Assembly (NCBI GenBank): GCA_046704785.1
Contig: JBJKRF010000034.1
Coordinates: 1 to 62,740 of the forward strand
From: JBJKRF01 sp046704785
GTDB taxonomy: Bacteria > Chloroflexota > Anaerolineae > Anaerolineales > Villigracilaceae
Reading direction: 5' to 3'
Length of the DNA stretch: 62,740 nt
The stretch's first letter is position 1. Every line of letters starts with the position of its first letter. This document shows, piece by piece, positions 41,806-51,847 of the stretch. The notes under the pieces are model-generated. The model worked only from the letters and a program-made list of their open reading frames with translations. It had not been told where the DNA came from and did no database searches. Position numbers and translations under genes: made by a program.

Positions 41806-42516
41806 CTATTTCGGAATCTTGCCCGCCAGTTCCTGATCGATGACTTGCTTGAAAATCTCGTACGGTTGCGCACCGACCAACGCCAGGCCGTTGATGAAAA
41901 ACGTCGGCGTGGAGTTGACACCGATGCTGAGGGCATAGTCGAAGTTGCTTTGCACCTGTTTCTGGTAGCGATTATCCTGTATGCAGGTCGTAAAGGCTTG
42001 CAAATCGAGCCCCAACGATTGGGCATACTTTATGTAGGCCGCATCTCCCAGGCCATCTGCCTGCGCAAAGAGGGCATCGTGATAGGGCCAATAAGCGCCC
42101 TGATCCCCGGCGCAATCGGCCGCTTCAGCGGCGGAAAAAGCGTCGGGGTGGATGTTGGTCAGCGGCATATCGCGGAAGACAAAATGGATCTTGCCTTGAT
42201 AATCTTTCATCAGGCGGGCGTAGACGTTCTGGTACCATTCGCGGCAAAACGGACACTGGTAATCGCCAAACTCCACCAGGGTGATGGGCGCGTCTGCCGG
42301 GCCCAGGCTGGGGCTGCCTGCTATCGGGACGTTATAGCGCTTAACGTTCTGTGGAATGGTGACCTGCTCCGACGAGAGGTCTACGGGTGTGCGACCCCAG
42401 AGCAACCAACCGGCGCCGAGACCGAGCAAAAAGACGAGGGGAACCACCGCCCAGTTCCAGGGGAAAGAATGCCGGGGAAAACCGGATTCAGCTTCCGGGA
42501 AGTCCGCTTCGTCCAT
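41806..42516 (-). CDS. DsbA-like membrane-anchored thiol oxidoreductase
   Basis: This 236-residue protein has a short cytoplasmic N terminus, one membrane segment at about residues 22-40, and an extracytoplasmic thioredoxin-fold domain with the CPFC active site at 88-91. The blocks APITLVEFGDYQCPFC, DMPLTNIHPDA and GVNSTPTFFING match DsbA-like proteins. It would form or reshuffle disulfides of secreted proteins. The TATAAT box only 6 bases before ATG 42516 suggests a leaderless transcript. Confidence 0.9.
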   Translation of the reverse strand: MDEADFPEAESGFPRHSFPWNWAVVPLVFLLGLGAGWLLWGRTPVDLSSEQVTIPQNVKRYNVPIAGSPSLGPADAPITLVEFGDYQCPFCREWYQNVYARLMKDYQGKIHFVFRDMPLTNIHPDAFSAAEAADCAGDQGAYWPYHDALFAQADGLGDAAYIKYAQSLGLDLQAFTTCIQDNRYQKQVQSNFDYALSIGVNSTPTFFINGLALVGAQPYEIFKQVIDQELAGKIPK

Positions 42517-42545
42517 GCCGCGATTATATCATGGTGATTTTGTCT
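42517..42545 (-). promoter_or_regulatory. Predicted leaderless promoter of the DsbA-like gene
   Basis: On the minus strand TATAAT occupies 42528-42523, and only GCCGCG (six bases) separates it from ATG 42516. The first transcribed base would be at or inside the start codon. The -35 region is not clear. This is the same arrangement as at tsaE (35905). Confidence 0.55.
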
Positions 42546-42572
42546 CGATCCTTGAGCTTGCGCGGTTCTCTA

Positions 42573-42664
42573 GTACCGCAACTCCTTAAGTTGTAGGGTT
42601 GCATTCTGAATTTCTTCCCTGAAAAACAGGTCTTGCGCTCTCCACTTTCATCAAGTTGCGGCAC
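42573..42664. mobile_element. 92-bp miniature inverted-repeat element, copy A
   Basis: The element begins GTACCGCAACT and ends AGTTGCGGCAC, which are inverted ends with few mismatches. A second copy of exactly the same length with about 85% identity lies at 50574-50665. The inner sequence shares AAGTTGTAGGGTTGCATTCT and GCGCTCTCCACTTTCATCAA exactly. No coding frame is present. It lies 105 bases before rnz and may contribute to leader structure. Confidence 0.85.
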
Positions 42665-42769
42665 GAGGATTTTCCGTCACGCTGATTCCCAAAGAGCCGC
42701 TTTCGCGTTGCGCAGCAGCACCCGGAAGAATTAAGGTAAAATTGCAGGACACTTTCCTGAGGATTTTTT

Positions 42770-43690
42770 GTGTTTGAAATACTTTTTCTGGGAACATCAG
42801 CTTCGGCGCCGTCAGCCAAACGCGGTCTGTCGGCGCTTCTTGTGAAGCATGACGAATATCGCTTCTTGGTAGATTGTGGCGAGGGGACCCAGCGACAGAT
42901 TCTCCAATCAGGCGCCGGCTTCAAGCAATTGAATCGGATCCTGCTCACCCACGGGCACCTCGATCACATCCTGGGCTTGGGCGGGCTGATGTCGACGTTC
43001 ATGCGTTGGGAGGCCATCGACCAACTGGAAATCTTCGGCGGCAAAAGCACGCTCGAGCGCGTACGCGCACTGGTCAACGACGTGGTGCTGCGTGGAGCGC
43101 AGACGCCCATGCCGTTACATTTCCACACGCTCGGAGCCGGAACGTTCTTCGACCAGGGCGATTTCACGATTTCAGCCTTTCCGGTAACGCATCGCGGACC
43201 GGGGTGTTTGGGTTATTTATTCGAAGAAAAGGCGCGTCGTCCTTTCCTGGCGGACAAGGCCGAGGCCCTGGGTGTTCCCCACGGCCCGGAACGCCGCACC
43301 CTGGTCAACGGCGAAACGATCCGATTGGCAAACGGGCGAACGGTCTCCCCTGAAGAGGTGCTTGGGCCGCTGCAGCGTGGCACCAAGCTGGTGGTTGTCG
43401 GCGATACCGGGCGCACCGACGACCTGATCGGGGTCTGCCAGGGCGCCGATGGACTGGTCATCGAATCCACCTACCTCGATTCGGAAGCAGATATGGCGCG
43501 GCAGTTCTCACACATGACGGCCAAGGCGGCTGCGCAACTGGCCGTGGAGGCCGGCGTTCAACACCTGTTCCTGACACATATTTCCCGCCGGTACCGCGAA
43601 CGGGACGTGCTGGCAGAGGCGCAGGCGGTTTTTCCAGAGGCAGTCGTGGCCCGCGATTTTGACACGTTTGCGATCAAACACAATGTATGA
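42770..43690 (+). CDS. rnz: Ribonuclease Z
   Basis: This 306-residue beta-lactamase-fold endonuclease trims the 3' end of tRNA precursors. The metal-binding motif THGHLDHILG (HGHLDH at 61-66) follows CGEGTQRQILQSG. VTHRGPGCLGYLFEE, GDTGRTDDL and THISRRYRE contain the further metal ligands. The start codon is GTG at 42770 with GAGG nearby upstream. The usual H-x-H-x-D-H is present though its second position is Gly-His-Leu. Its place as the first plus-strand gene after a repeat element suggests its own promoter at about 42736. Confidence 0.92.
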   Translation: MFEILFLGTSASAPSAKRGLSALLVKHDEYRFLVDCGEGTQRQILQSGAGFKQLNRILLTHGHLDHILGLGGLMSTFMRWEAIDQLEIFGGKSTLERVRALVNDVVLRGAQTPMPLHFHTLGAGTFFDQGDFTISAFPVTHRGPGCLGYLFEEKARRPFLADKAEALGVPHGPERRTLVNGETIRLANGRTVSPEEVLGPLQRGTKLVVVGDTGRTDDLIGVCQGADGLVIESTYLDSEADMARQFSHMTAKAAAQLAVEAGVQHLFLTHISRRYRERDVLAEAQAVFPEAVVARDFDTFAIKHNV

Positions 43691-43870
43691 ATATTCTGGC
43701 TCTTTGGGATTTCCCGTGGTAAGGGAGTAGGTGAGGGGACGGCGCTTTGCGCGCCCACACCCACATAAATTCACGAGAGCCGATATCATCTCAATACGTT
43801 CCGGGCAGGAAGAAGATAAACTTCTCACCGGAACCTCCATGAGATATTTACTTCTTATCATGAGGTTGGC
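43691..43870. other. Intergenic region before pfkA
   Basis: No gene is seen. GGCGCTTTGCGCGCC (about 43742-43756) can form a small stem, and CCGGAACCTCCATGAG lies near the end. Two GATATC-type sites are nearby. The strength of any promoter could not be judged. Confidence 0.35.
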
Positions 43871-44848
43871 ATGAATCAAAGTTCTCTCACTCTGGGTGTA
43901 TTGACTTCTGGAGGGGATGCACCTGGCATGAATTCCTGTATCCGCGCGGTGGTGCGCACTGCCACCACCAACGGTATACGTGTGCTGGGCGTCATCAATG
44001 GATTCGACGGTCTGATCAACGGCGAATTCAAACCGCTTGGCCCGCGCGATGTGGGCGGGATTTTGCAACGGGGCGGCACCGTGCTGCAAACACGACGCAG
44101 TGACGCCTTCAAGGAACCACGCGGGCAACGAGATGCGATCCGCCGGATGAACGAAGTCGGCATGGACTGCCTGATCGTCATCGGCGGCGACGGCTCGTTG
44201 CGGGGAGCGCACGTCCTGTCGGAGCAGGGGTTCAAAGTCATCGGCGTGCCCGCCAGTATCGACAACGATATCTGGGGCACAAACATGGCGATTGGTGTGG
44301 ATACAGCCATGAACACCATCATGGAGGCGGTCGACAAACTACGCGATACGGCCTCCTCGCACGGACGGGCTTTCATCGTCGAGACGATGGGACGCGGCTG
44401 CGGGTACCTGGCCGTGATGGCCGGGATCGTCACCGGCGCCGAAATGGTGCTCATCCCCGAAGTGCAGGTCACCATTGACGAGGTGGCAGGCGCCATCGAG
44501 GATGCCTACCGGCGCGGCAAGACTCACGCCATCATCATCGTGGCCGAAGGGGCCAATTTCCGCACCACCGAACTGGCCGGCCTGCTGGACGGCATCGACA
44601 TCGGTTTCAAAACGCGCGTGACCATTCTAGGACACATTCAGCGCGGCGGTTCGCCGACGGCGTTCGACCGTATGCTGGCAGCCCGCATGGGCGCCAAAGC
44701 CGTCGAATCAGTTCTGGCCGGGGAAACGGACAAGATGACCGGCTTGCAGGGACGCGATATCGAACTGGTGCCGCTGGAAGACATCTTCTCGCACCAGCGC
44801 GCCGCCAACCTGGATTATTACCACATGGCGCGCATGCTGGCGCGGTGA
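43871..44848 (+). CDS. pfkA: ATP-dependent 6-phosphofructokinase
   Basis: This 325-residue enzyme phosphorylates fructose 6-phosphate in glycolysis. Motifs are LTSGGDAPGMN near residue 11, GGDGS at 105-109, and PASIDND at 127-133 with the catalytic Asp at 131. The Gly in GGDGS and the Ala before SIDND indicate ATP as donor and not pyrophosphate, whose enzymes have Asp and Lys at these places. METMGRGCGYLA and HIQRGGSPTAFDR are further blocks. It is convergent with the methylmalonyl-CoA mutase gene, with 15 bases between stops. Confidence 0.95.
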   Translation: MNQSSLTLGVLTSGGDAPGMNSCIRAVVRTATTNGIRVLGVINGFDGLINGEFKPLGPRDVGGILQRGGTVLQTRRSDAFKEPRGQRDAIRRMNEVGMDCLIVIGGDGSLRGAHVLSEQGFKVIGVPASIDNDIWGTNMAIGVDTAMNTIMEAVDKLRDTASSHGRAFIVETMGRGCGYLAVMAGIVTGAEMVLIPEVQVTIDEVAGAIEDAYRRGKTHAIIIVAEGANFRTTELAGLLDGIDIGFKTRVTILGHIQRGGSPTAFDRMLAARMGAKAVESVLAGETDKMTGLQGRDIELVPLEDIFSHQRAANLDYYHMARMLAR

Positions 44849-44863
44849 AAGATTGGCGAGCCG

Positions 44864-46543
<1,680 letters not shown>

Positions 46544-46602
46544 GGTTTCTCCTTTGGCAAGAGATGACTCGATTATACTCCCGGCCCCTGCGAGTCCCGG
46601 GC

Positions 46603-47307
46603 TTATCCCCCGCGCAGTCGTGCGGCGGCCCGTTCTGCAATCGCGCGGCGTTCGGCCTGGCCCTGCCGGCGGGCCTGGGTCACCCGCTCCAGGATGGCTT
46701 TCGGCGCTGTGCGCGGCGTGCCGCTTTGGAAAGGTGGGGAGGGATCGTATTCGATGCCCAGTTGGATGACCTGTGCGACGGACGCCCCGAAGACTTCTGC
46801 CGCGACGGCCAGACCGAAGTCGATGCCAGCGGTCACACCGCCGCCCGTGATCCGGTTGCGGTCGATGACGACCCGTTCCGTGAGCGGTTGCGCGCCGAAA
46901 AGCGGCAGCAAATCAAGGGACTGCCAGTGCGTGGTGGCGCGATACCCCTGAAGCAGGCCGGCAGCGCCCAATAACAAAGCGCCGGTGCAAACCGCCGTGA
47001 CGTAGCGCGCCCCTTGCGCCTGCGCCCGCAGGAAGCCGAGCAGCGTTTCATCTTCCATCAGCGGATCGACGCCGGGCCCGCCGGGGACGCACAAAATATC
47101 CAGCGGCGGGACACGCGCGAAAGTGGCATCAGGCGTGATGGTCAAGCCGTGCTGGCTGCGCACCGGCGCAGGCGTGGCCGCGATGAGTTGTACGCTCGTG
47201 CCCGGCAGGCGCGTGAAGACCTCGTAGGGGCCGGTCAGGTCCAGTTGCGTGAGATTGGGAAACAGAACCATTCCAATGTGCAGAGAGGGGATTGACGGAG
47301 AATTCAC
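46603..47307 (-). CDS. inhA: DJ-1/PfpI-family protein, isonitrile hydratase-like
   Basis: This 234-residue protein belongs to the DJ-1/PfpI superfamily. It has VTAVCTGALLLGAAGLLQGYRATTHW with the nucleophilic Cys in VCTG, then RITGGGVTAGIDFGLAVAAEVFG. The fit with Pseudomonas isonitrile hydratase over this whole region is good by memory. It may hydrate isonitriles to N-formamides, though regulators of the GlxA type share the fold. It lacks the C-terminal AraC domain, which favours the enzyme. The start is GTG 47307 after AAAGGAG. Confidence 0.78.
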   Translation of the reverse strand: MNSPSIPSLHIGMVLFPNLTQLDLTGPYEVFTRLPGTSVQLIAATPAPVRSQHGLTITPDATFARVPPLDILCVPGGPGVDPLMEDETLLGFLRAQAQGARYVTAVCTGALLLGAAGLLQGYRATTHWQSLDLLPLFGAQPLTERVVIDRNRITGGGVTAGIDFGLAVAAEVFGASVAQVIQLGIEYDPSPPFQSGTPRTAPKAILERVTQARRQGQAERRAIAERAAARLRGG

Positions 47308-47412
47308 GGTAACTCCTTTTTGCGGTTGCCAGAATCGGTATCCCGCGGAGGACGATAAAAACAGGAGCGACTCGTGAGTCGCTCCTGAGACAGGCAGAAT
47401 GTCCCCGTGCGT

Positions 47413-47802
47413 TTACTTGGAAGGCAGCTTCGAACCGCAGTAGGCGCAGGAGGCGGCCTGCGAACCGCTCCATTTGACTTCATAGGCGCGCACCGGCGCA
47501 CCGCAGCGCGGACAGGTGGCAGGCAGCAGGTCGACACGGTGATAGTCAGTGGGGGGCGCGGGAGCAGGAGGCGGTGGCGGGGGGTAGGGTCGCCGGTTTT
47601 CGTCAAAGGGTTCGTCGAAAGGACGCGGCGCAGGCGGTCTCGAAAAAGCGCCAACGATCATACTCAATCCGATCAAGACCAGAATACCGGGCCACCAATG
47701 GCCCCATAAAAACAGGACGCCCAGGCCGATCATCCATATTGCAGCATGGAATGGGTGCCGGGGGCGCGCAAATCTTGGTCGACGTCGATCATATCTGGGC
47801 AT
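47413..47802 (-). CDS. Small membrane protein with a C-terminal zinc ribbon
   Basis: This 129-residue protein has a basic N terminus, two close hydrophobic stretches at about residues 20-50 (AIWMIGLGVLFLWGHWWPGILVLIGLSMIVGAF), a Pro-rich linker, and CPRCGAPV ... CAYCGSKLP, a four-Cys ribbon. The function is unknown. ATG 47802 is supported by GAGGAGAACCGG upstream, and the longer frame to 47931 is not needed. It may be a membrane-linked metal- or nucleic-acid-binding protein. Confidence 0.75.
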   Translation of the reverse strand: MPRYDRRRPRFARPRHPFHAAIWMIGLGVLFLWGHWWPGILVLIGLSMIVGAFSRPPAPRPFDEPFDENRRPYPPPPPPAPAPPTDYHRVDLLPATCPRCGAPVRAYEVKWSGSQAASCAYCGSKLPSK

Positions 47803-47918
47803 ATCCGGTTCTCCTCGCTCGAATAAAGATAAAGAGAGTCCGAGGAAAGATTCTCTGTGATGCATCCGTATACGGAATTTCGCCCCGCCAGGTTTCGCCA
47901 TTTCGCCGATGAAAGCCG

Positions 47919-48278
47919 CTACTCGCGCCAATCGAGTTGGCTCTCCGGAACGCCGAGCGAACGCCCGTATTCCCTGGCAGCCTCCCGTTGCGCCGCATCC
48001 CCTTTTCGATAACGGAAGACCTTACCGGGGAAGACGACGTACATATCGACAGCCGTCGAGGCGTCGATGAACCAACCCCGCGGGTTGAGCGCCCGGCTGA
48101 ACTGCTCGGCGATTTCGTCTGCCTGGTCATCGGGCGCTTCGAAGGTCAGCGCCGTCCACACCGAGGGCTGGTAGGGAGCAGCGTTATTGACCTGCCAGAC
48201 CTCGGTCTTGGTGACGTGCACCAACTGCAAGACCTGCAGGTCGCGTAGACTCTCTTTCAACAATATGCCGATGAGCAT
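47919..48278 (-). CDS. Hypothetical protein of 119 residues
   Basis: I do not recognise this protein. It starts MLIGILLKESLRDLQVLQLVHVTKTEVWQV and contains WTALTFEAPDDQADEIAEQFSRALNPRGWFIDASTAVDMYVVFPGKVFRYRKGD, an alpha/beta pattern without clear catalytic motifs. A TATAAT on the minus strand about 20 bases before the ATG fits a promoter, and the same stretch gives a -10 box for the divergent MaoC gene. Coding is supported by this and by a normal codon pattern. Confidence 0.6.
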   Translation of the reverse strand: MLIGILLKESLRDLQVLQLVHVTKTEVWQVNNAAPYQPSVWTALTFEAPDDQADEIAEQFSRALNPRGWFIDASTAVDMYVVFPGKVFRYRKGDAAQREAAREYGRSLGVPESQLDWRE

Positions 48279-48297
48279 CAGGATTCGTCTCAGCCCT

Positions 48298-48305
48298 ATT
48301 ATAAT
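48298..48305. promoter_or_regulatory. Divergent overlapping -10 boxes for the 119-residue gene and the MaoC gene
   Basis: ATTATAAT at 48298-48305 contains TATAAT on the plus strand (48300-48305) for the MaoC gene and TATAAT on the minus strand (48303-48298) for the 119-residue gene. The -35 regions are weak. A single bound polymerase could choose only one direction. Confidence 0.5.
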
Positions 48306-48385
48306 CGAGAGAAAACCGGCAGGGGCTGCCGTGAATGACGTTGCAGATCAACCCCACGCACGTTTCACTAACACAGGAAGGCGCG

Positions 48386-48844
48386 ATGACAGGCAAATAT
48401 TACGAGGAACTCGAAGTCGGCCAAAAGTTCAAACACGCCAACGGACGCACCGTGACCGAAATGGACAACGTGCTGTTCTCGATGCTCACCATGAACTCGC
48501 AGCCGCTCCACAGCAACCAGGACTTCGCCAGCCGGACGGAATTCGGCGAGCGCATCGTCAATGGCGTTTTCATCCTGGGCTTGGTGGTAGGTTTGAGTGT
48601 GCCGGAACTGAGCGAAGGCACCATCGTCGCCACGCTTGGCTACGACCACGTGGTCAGCCCGCATCCCACCTTCCACGGCGACACGCTCTACGCCGAGACG
48701 CAAGTGCTGGAAAAGCGCGAGTCCAAATCCAGGCCGGAAGTGGGCATCGTGCGCCTGAAGCATTGGGGGCGAAAACCCGACGGGACGCTGGTGCTGGAGG
48801 CCGAACGCACGGTGATGTTCCTGAAACGTCCCAAAGGAGACTGA
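48386..48844 (+). CDS. MaoC-like hydratase, possibly itaconyl-CoA hydratase
   Basis: This 152-residue hot-dog-fold protein starts MTGKYYEELEVGQKFKHANGRTVTEMDNVLFSMLTMNSQPLHSN. At the catalytic D-x-N-P-L-H position it has N-x-Q-P-L-H, so the Asp is replaced by Asn while the His is kept. GDTLYAETQVLEKRESKSRPEVGIVRL is the second conserved block. The next gene encodes a CitE-like lyase, and this pair matches the arrangement for itaconyl-CoA hydratase with citramalyl-CoA lyase in mycobacteria. Mesaconyl-CoA hydration is an alternative. ATG 48386 follows AGGAAGG. Confidence 0.78.
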   Translation: MTGKYYEELEVGQKFKHANGRTVTEMDNVLFSMLTMNSQPLHSNQDFASRTEFGERIVNGVFILGLVVGLSVPELSEGTIVATLGYDHVVSPHPTFHGDTLYAETQVLEKRESKSRPEVGIVRLKHWGRKPDGTLVLEAERTVMFLKRPKGD

Positions 48845-49713
48845 TGCAATCTCGACGCGCATTCCTATACGTCCCCGGCGACGACCGCCACAAAATCGAA
48901 AAAGCCGCCGGCCTGGACGTCGATTCCATCTGCCTGGACATGGAAGACGGCACCGCCCGCAACCGCAAAGCCGAGGCGCGTGCCGGAATCGCCAAAGCCC
49001 TGCTGGAAGTGGATTTCGGCGATTCGGAGAAGTTGGCCCGCATCAACGCCGTCGGTTCGGGGCTGGAGCGGGACGACATCGCCGCGGTGCTGCCATCCCG
49101 CCCGGACGGAATCGTCGTCCCGAAGGTAGATGCTCCTGAACAACTTCAGTGGGCCGACGAGATCGTTGCTGATGCGGAGAGAGCGCACGGTTGGCCGACA
49201 GGGTCCATCCGCCTGATCGCCCTGATCGAAAGCGCCCGCAGCCTGCTCAACCTGAAAGAGATCGCCGCGCACCCGCGCCTGGACGCGCTCATTTTCGGCG
49301 GCGAGGATTACGCCGCCAGCATCGGCGCGACGCGCACGCCTGAGGCCATTGAATTACTTTACGCCCGCGAAGCGATCGTCGCAGCTGCGGCAGCTTACGG
49401 GCTGCAAGCCATCGACCTCGTGGCAATCAACTTCCACGACCTGGACGCGCTGCGCGCCGAGGCGGAATTCGGCGCGAAACTGGGATTCAGCGGCAAACAG
49501 ATCATTCACCCCGCACAGGTCGACCCCGTCCAAACGGCTTTTACCCCGTCCGACGCGTTGATCGACCGGGCCCGGCGCATCGTGGCCGCCTTCGAGGAGA
49601 ACCAGGCGCGCGGCGCGGGCGCCTTCGCCCTGGACGGCCAGATGATCGACATGCCCCTGCTCAGAAATGCGCAGAAGGTGCTCGAGCGGGCCAAAGCCGC
49701 CGGGAAACACTGA
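48844..49713 (+). CDS. CitE-like acyl-CoA lyase, possibly citramalyl-CoA lyase
   Basis: This 289-residue HpcH/HpaI-CitE family enzyme starts MQSRRAFLYVPGDDRHKIEKAAGLDVDSICLDMEDG. It has ALIESARSLLNLKEIA with the metal-binding Glu and IFGGEDYAASIGATRT with the metal-binding acidic residue. GKQIIHPAQVDPVQTAFTPS follows. It probably cleaves a beta-hydroxyacyl-CoA to acetyl-CoA and pyruvate or glyoxylate. TGATG joins it to the MaoC gene. Citrate lyase itself is unlikely because no alpha or gamma subunit genes are nearby. Confidence 0.85.
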   Translation: MQSRRAFLYVPGDDRHKIEKAAGLDVDSICLDMEDGTARNRKAEARAGIAKALLEVDFGDSEKLARINAVGSGLERDDIAAVLPSRPDGIVVPKVDAPEQLQWADEIVADAERAHGWPTGSIRLIALIESARSLLNLKEIAAHPRLDALIFGGEDYAASIGATRTPEAIELLYAREAIVAAAAAYGLQAIDLVAINFHDLDALRAEAEFGAKLGFSGKQIIHPAQVDPVQTAFTPSDALIDRARRIVAAFEENQARGAGAFALDGQMIDMPLLRNAQKVLERAKAAGKH

Positions 49714-49731
49714 CAGAACGGATTTTCCTAC

Positions 49732-50574
49732 ATGGCTTCCATCCTGTTCGGTTTGGCTTCGGCCCTGAGCTGGGGCGCCGGCGATTTCAGCGGCGCGCTG
49801 GCAAGTCGCTGGGTCGGCGCGTATCGCGCGGCCCTGTACGGCGAACTGGCCGGTTTATTCCTCCTGGTGGCCGCCATTCCCTTTGTGCACGAAGCGCCGC
49901 TCGACGGCGCCAGCATTTTCTGGTGCAGCGCCGCCGGGGCCGTCGGTGCGCTGGGTCTACTGATCCTGTATCATGGCATGGCCATCGGCAAGATGAGCCT
50001 CGTCGCGCCCATTTCGGCGGTACTGGCCGCCATGCTGCCGGTGGTCGTCGGCCTGCTCACCGACGGCCTGCCGGGCGCGCCGCAGTTGGCCGGTTTCGGC
50101 TTCGCGCTGGTCGCCGTCTGGCTGGTGTCGCAGGAAGGCACCAAGTTCGGCCAAGTCTCCTTCAAGGACCCGGCCCTGCGGCTGGCCGTGGAATCGGGGG
50201 TCTGCTTCGGATTGTATTTCGTGTTCGTCCATCTTGGAAGCCGGTACGATTTGCTCTGGCCAATGATCGCCTCACGCGGTACGGGCGTGCTGGCGCTGGT
50301 GATTTTCATGCTGGCCGGACGCCAGTCCGCGCGCTTCGGCTTTTCTTCTGCCTGGCTGCTGATCGCCGTGAACGGCACGCTGGACGTTGGCGGCAATCTG
50401 TTCTACATCCTGGCCGGGCAAGCCGGGCGCCTGGACATGGCCGCCGTGTTGAGTTCGCTCTATCCGGGCGGGACGGTGATCCTGGCCTGGCTGATCCTGA
50501 AGGAACGCGTCGGTTGGGTGCAGAAGTTGGGCATCCTGGCGGCGCTGACGGCCATCCTGTTGATGACGCTTTAG
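49732..50574 (+). CDS. EamA/DMT-family transporter
   Basis: This 280-residue membrane protein has ten segments in two EamA repeats: residues about 1-140 and 150-280. AASALSWGAGDFSGALASRWVG opens the first repeat and the second begins at SGVCFGLYFVFVHLG. YPGGTVILAWLILKERVGWVQKLGILAALTAILL is the usual end. The substrate is unknown. The stop codon TAG (50572-50574) shares its last base with the 92-bp repeat element that follows, so the element may have set the present end of the gene. Confidence 0.88.
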   Translation: MASILFGLASALSWGAGDFSGALASRWVGAYRAALYGELAGLFLLVAAIPFVHEAPLDGASIFWCSAAGAVGALGLLILYHGMAIGKMSLVAPISAVLAAMLPVVVGLLTDGLPGAPQLAGFGFALVAVWLVSQEGTKFGQVSFKDPALRLAVESGVCFGLYFVFVHLGSRYDLLWPMIASRGTGVLALVIFMLAGRQSARFGFSSAWLLIAVNGTLDVGGNLFYILAGQAGRLDMAAVLSSLYPGGTVILAWLILKERVGWVQKLGILAALTAILLMTL

Positions 50575-50665
50575 TACCGCAACTTCCGTAAGTTGTAGGG
50601 TTGCATTCTAAATTTCTCCCTCAAAAACCAAGTCTGCGCTCTCCACTTTCATCAAGTTGCGGCAC
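50574..50665. mobile_element. 92-bp miniature inverted-repeat element, copy B
   Basis: This copy has the same ends (GTACCGCAACTT and AAGTTGCGGCAC) and the same length as copy A at 42573-42664. It differs at about a dozen positions, most in the middle (TTCCGTAAG and CCCTCAAAAACC). No target duplication could be recognised with certainty. Its left end overlaps the stop codon of the DMT transporter gene. Confidence 0.85.
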
Positions 50666-50772
50666 TCATAGCAAAGTGAGGCTTCTTCAATAGAACAGAA
50701 CCCAAAAACACGTTTCGTGACCGTGAGGTATACTTTTCCCGTTTTGATCCCAACGCGCAGAAGGAGAAAAGG

Positions 50773-51822
50773 ATGGAATTTTTGTCATGGAGCATTCTGG
50801 GAAATGCGCTTTCCAACTGGTTGTTTGCTTTGCTCGTTGCCGTTGTCCTCCTGGGGGCGTTATCGCTGGCCAAACGAGTATTGATCGGTCGTTTCACGGC
50901 CTTCGCCGGAAAGACCGCGAACGACATCGATGATCTGGCAGCCGAGATCCTGGCCCGCACCAACTTCTATCTCATGGCGGTCCTGGCCGTCTACGCCGGG
51001 TCGCTTTCTTTAACTTTCCCTGATCTCATCCAATATTGGATCGGACGTATCGCGCTGCTGGCCATCCTGTTCCAGGTCGCCATCTGGGGCGATGCCCTGG
51101 TAACCCACAGCATCATGCGTTACCAGAAACAACACATGGAATCCGAAACCGGGCGCGTCACCACCATGCGGGCGCTGTCCTTCATCGTCCGGTTGGTGCT
51201 GTTTTCGGTCATCCTGCTGCTGGCCCTCGACAACATGGGCATCAAGGTCACAGCCCTGATCACCAGCCTGGGCGTCGGCAGCATCGCCGTGGCCCTGGCC
51301 ATCCAAAACATCCTATCCGACCTGTTCGCCTCGCTCTCCATCGCGCTCGACCAGCCCTTCATCATCGGCGACTTCATCATCGTGGACGACTGCATGGGCA
51401 CGGTCGAAAACATCGGGCTGAAAACCACGCGCCTGCGCAGCCTGTCGGGCGAGCAGTTGATCTTCTCCAACAACGACCTGCTCAAAAGCCGCATCCGCAA
51501 CTACAAACGCATGGGCGAGCGCCGGGTGGTCTTCTCGTTCGGCGTGCTCTACCAGACCAAGTACGAGGCGCTGCAGAAGATTCCCAGCATGGTGCGCGAG
51601 ATCATCGAGTCGCAGAAACCCACCCGCTTCGACCGCGCCCACTTCAAGGAGTTTGGCGATTCGGCCTTGAACTTTGAAGTGGTCTATTACGTGCTCTCGC
51701 CGGACTACAACATCTACATGGACATCCAGCAGGCCATCAACCTGACGCTTTTCCAGCGTTTCGAGCAAGACGGCATCGGCTTCGCTTACCCCACGCAGAC
51801 CGTCTACCTGGCCAAAGAATAG
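50773..51822 (+). CDS. Mechanosensitive ion channel, MscS family
   Basis: This 349-residue protein has four to five membrane segments and a core with GVGSIAVALAIQNILSDLFASLSIALDQPFIIGDFIIVDDCMG. The beta domain has RLRSLSGEQLIFSNNDLLKSRIRNYKR, and a C-terminal YFTLDYNIYMD-like part follows. Compared with E. coli MscS, it has an extended N-terminal half. It is the third MscS-type protein in the window. ATG 50773 has AGAAGGAGAAAAGG upstream. Confidence 0.9.
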   Translation: MEFLSWSILGNALSNWLFALLVAVVLLGALSLAKRVLIGRFTAFAGKTANDIDDLAAEILARTNFYLMAVLAVYAGSLSLTFPDLIQYWIGRIALLAILFQVAIWGDALVTHSIMRYQKQHMESETGRVTTMRALSFIVRLVLFSVILLLALDNMGIKVTALITSLGVGSIAVALAIQNILSDLFASLSIALDQPFIIGDFIIVDDCMGTVENIGLKTTRLRSLSGEQLIFSNNDLLKSRIRNYKRMGERRVVFSFGVLYQTKYEALQKIPSMVREIIESQKPTRFDRAHFKEFGDSALNFEVVYYVLSPDYNIYMDIQQAINLTLFQRFEQDGIGFAYPTQTVYLAKE

Positions 51823-51847
51823 AATCAGCCCCTTACCGGAATCTTCG

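Noticed and set aside
43871..44848. A pyrophosphate-dependent phosphofructokinase
   Set aside because: GGDGS and PASIDND have Gly and Ala where pyrophosphate enzymes carry Asp and Lys.
48187..48843. An N-terminal extension of the CitE-like protein
   Set aside because: The added part covers the MaoC gene in another frame, while the CitE family begins at ATG 48844.
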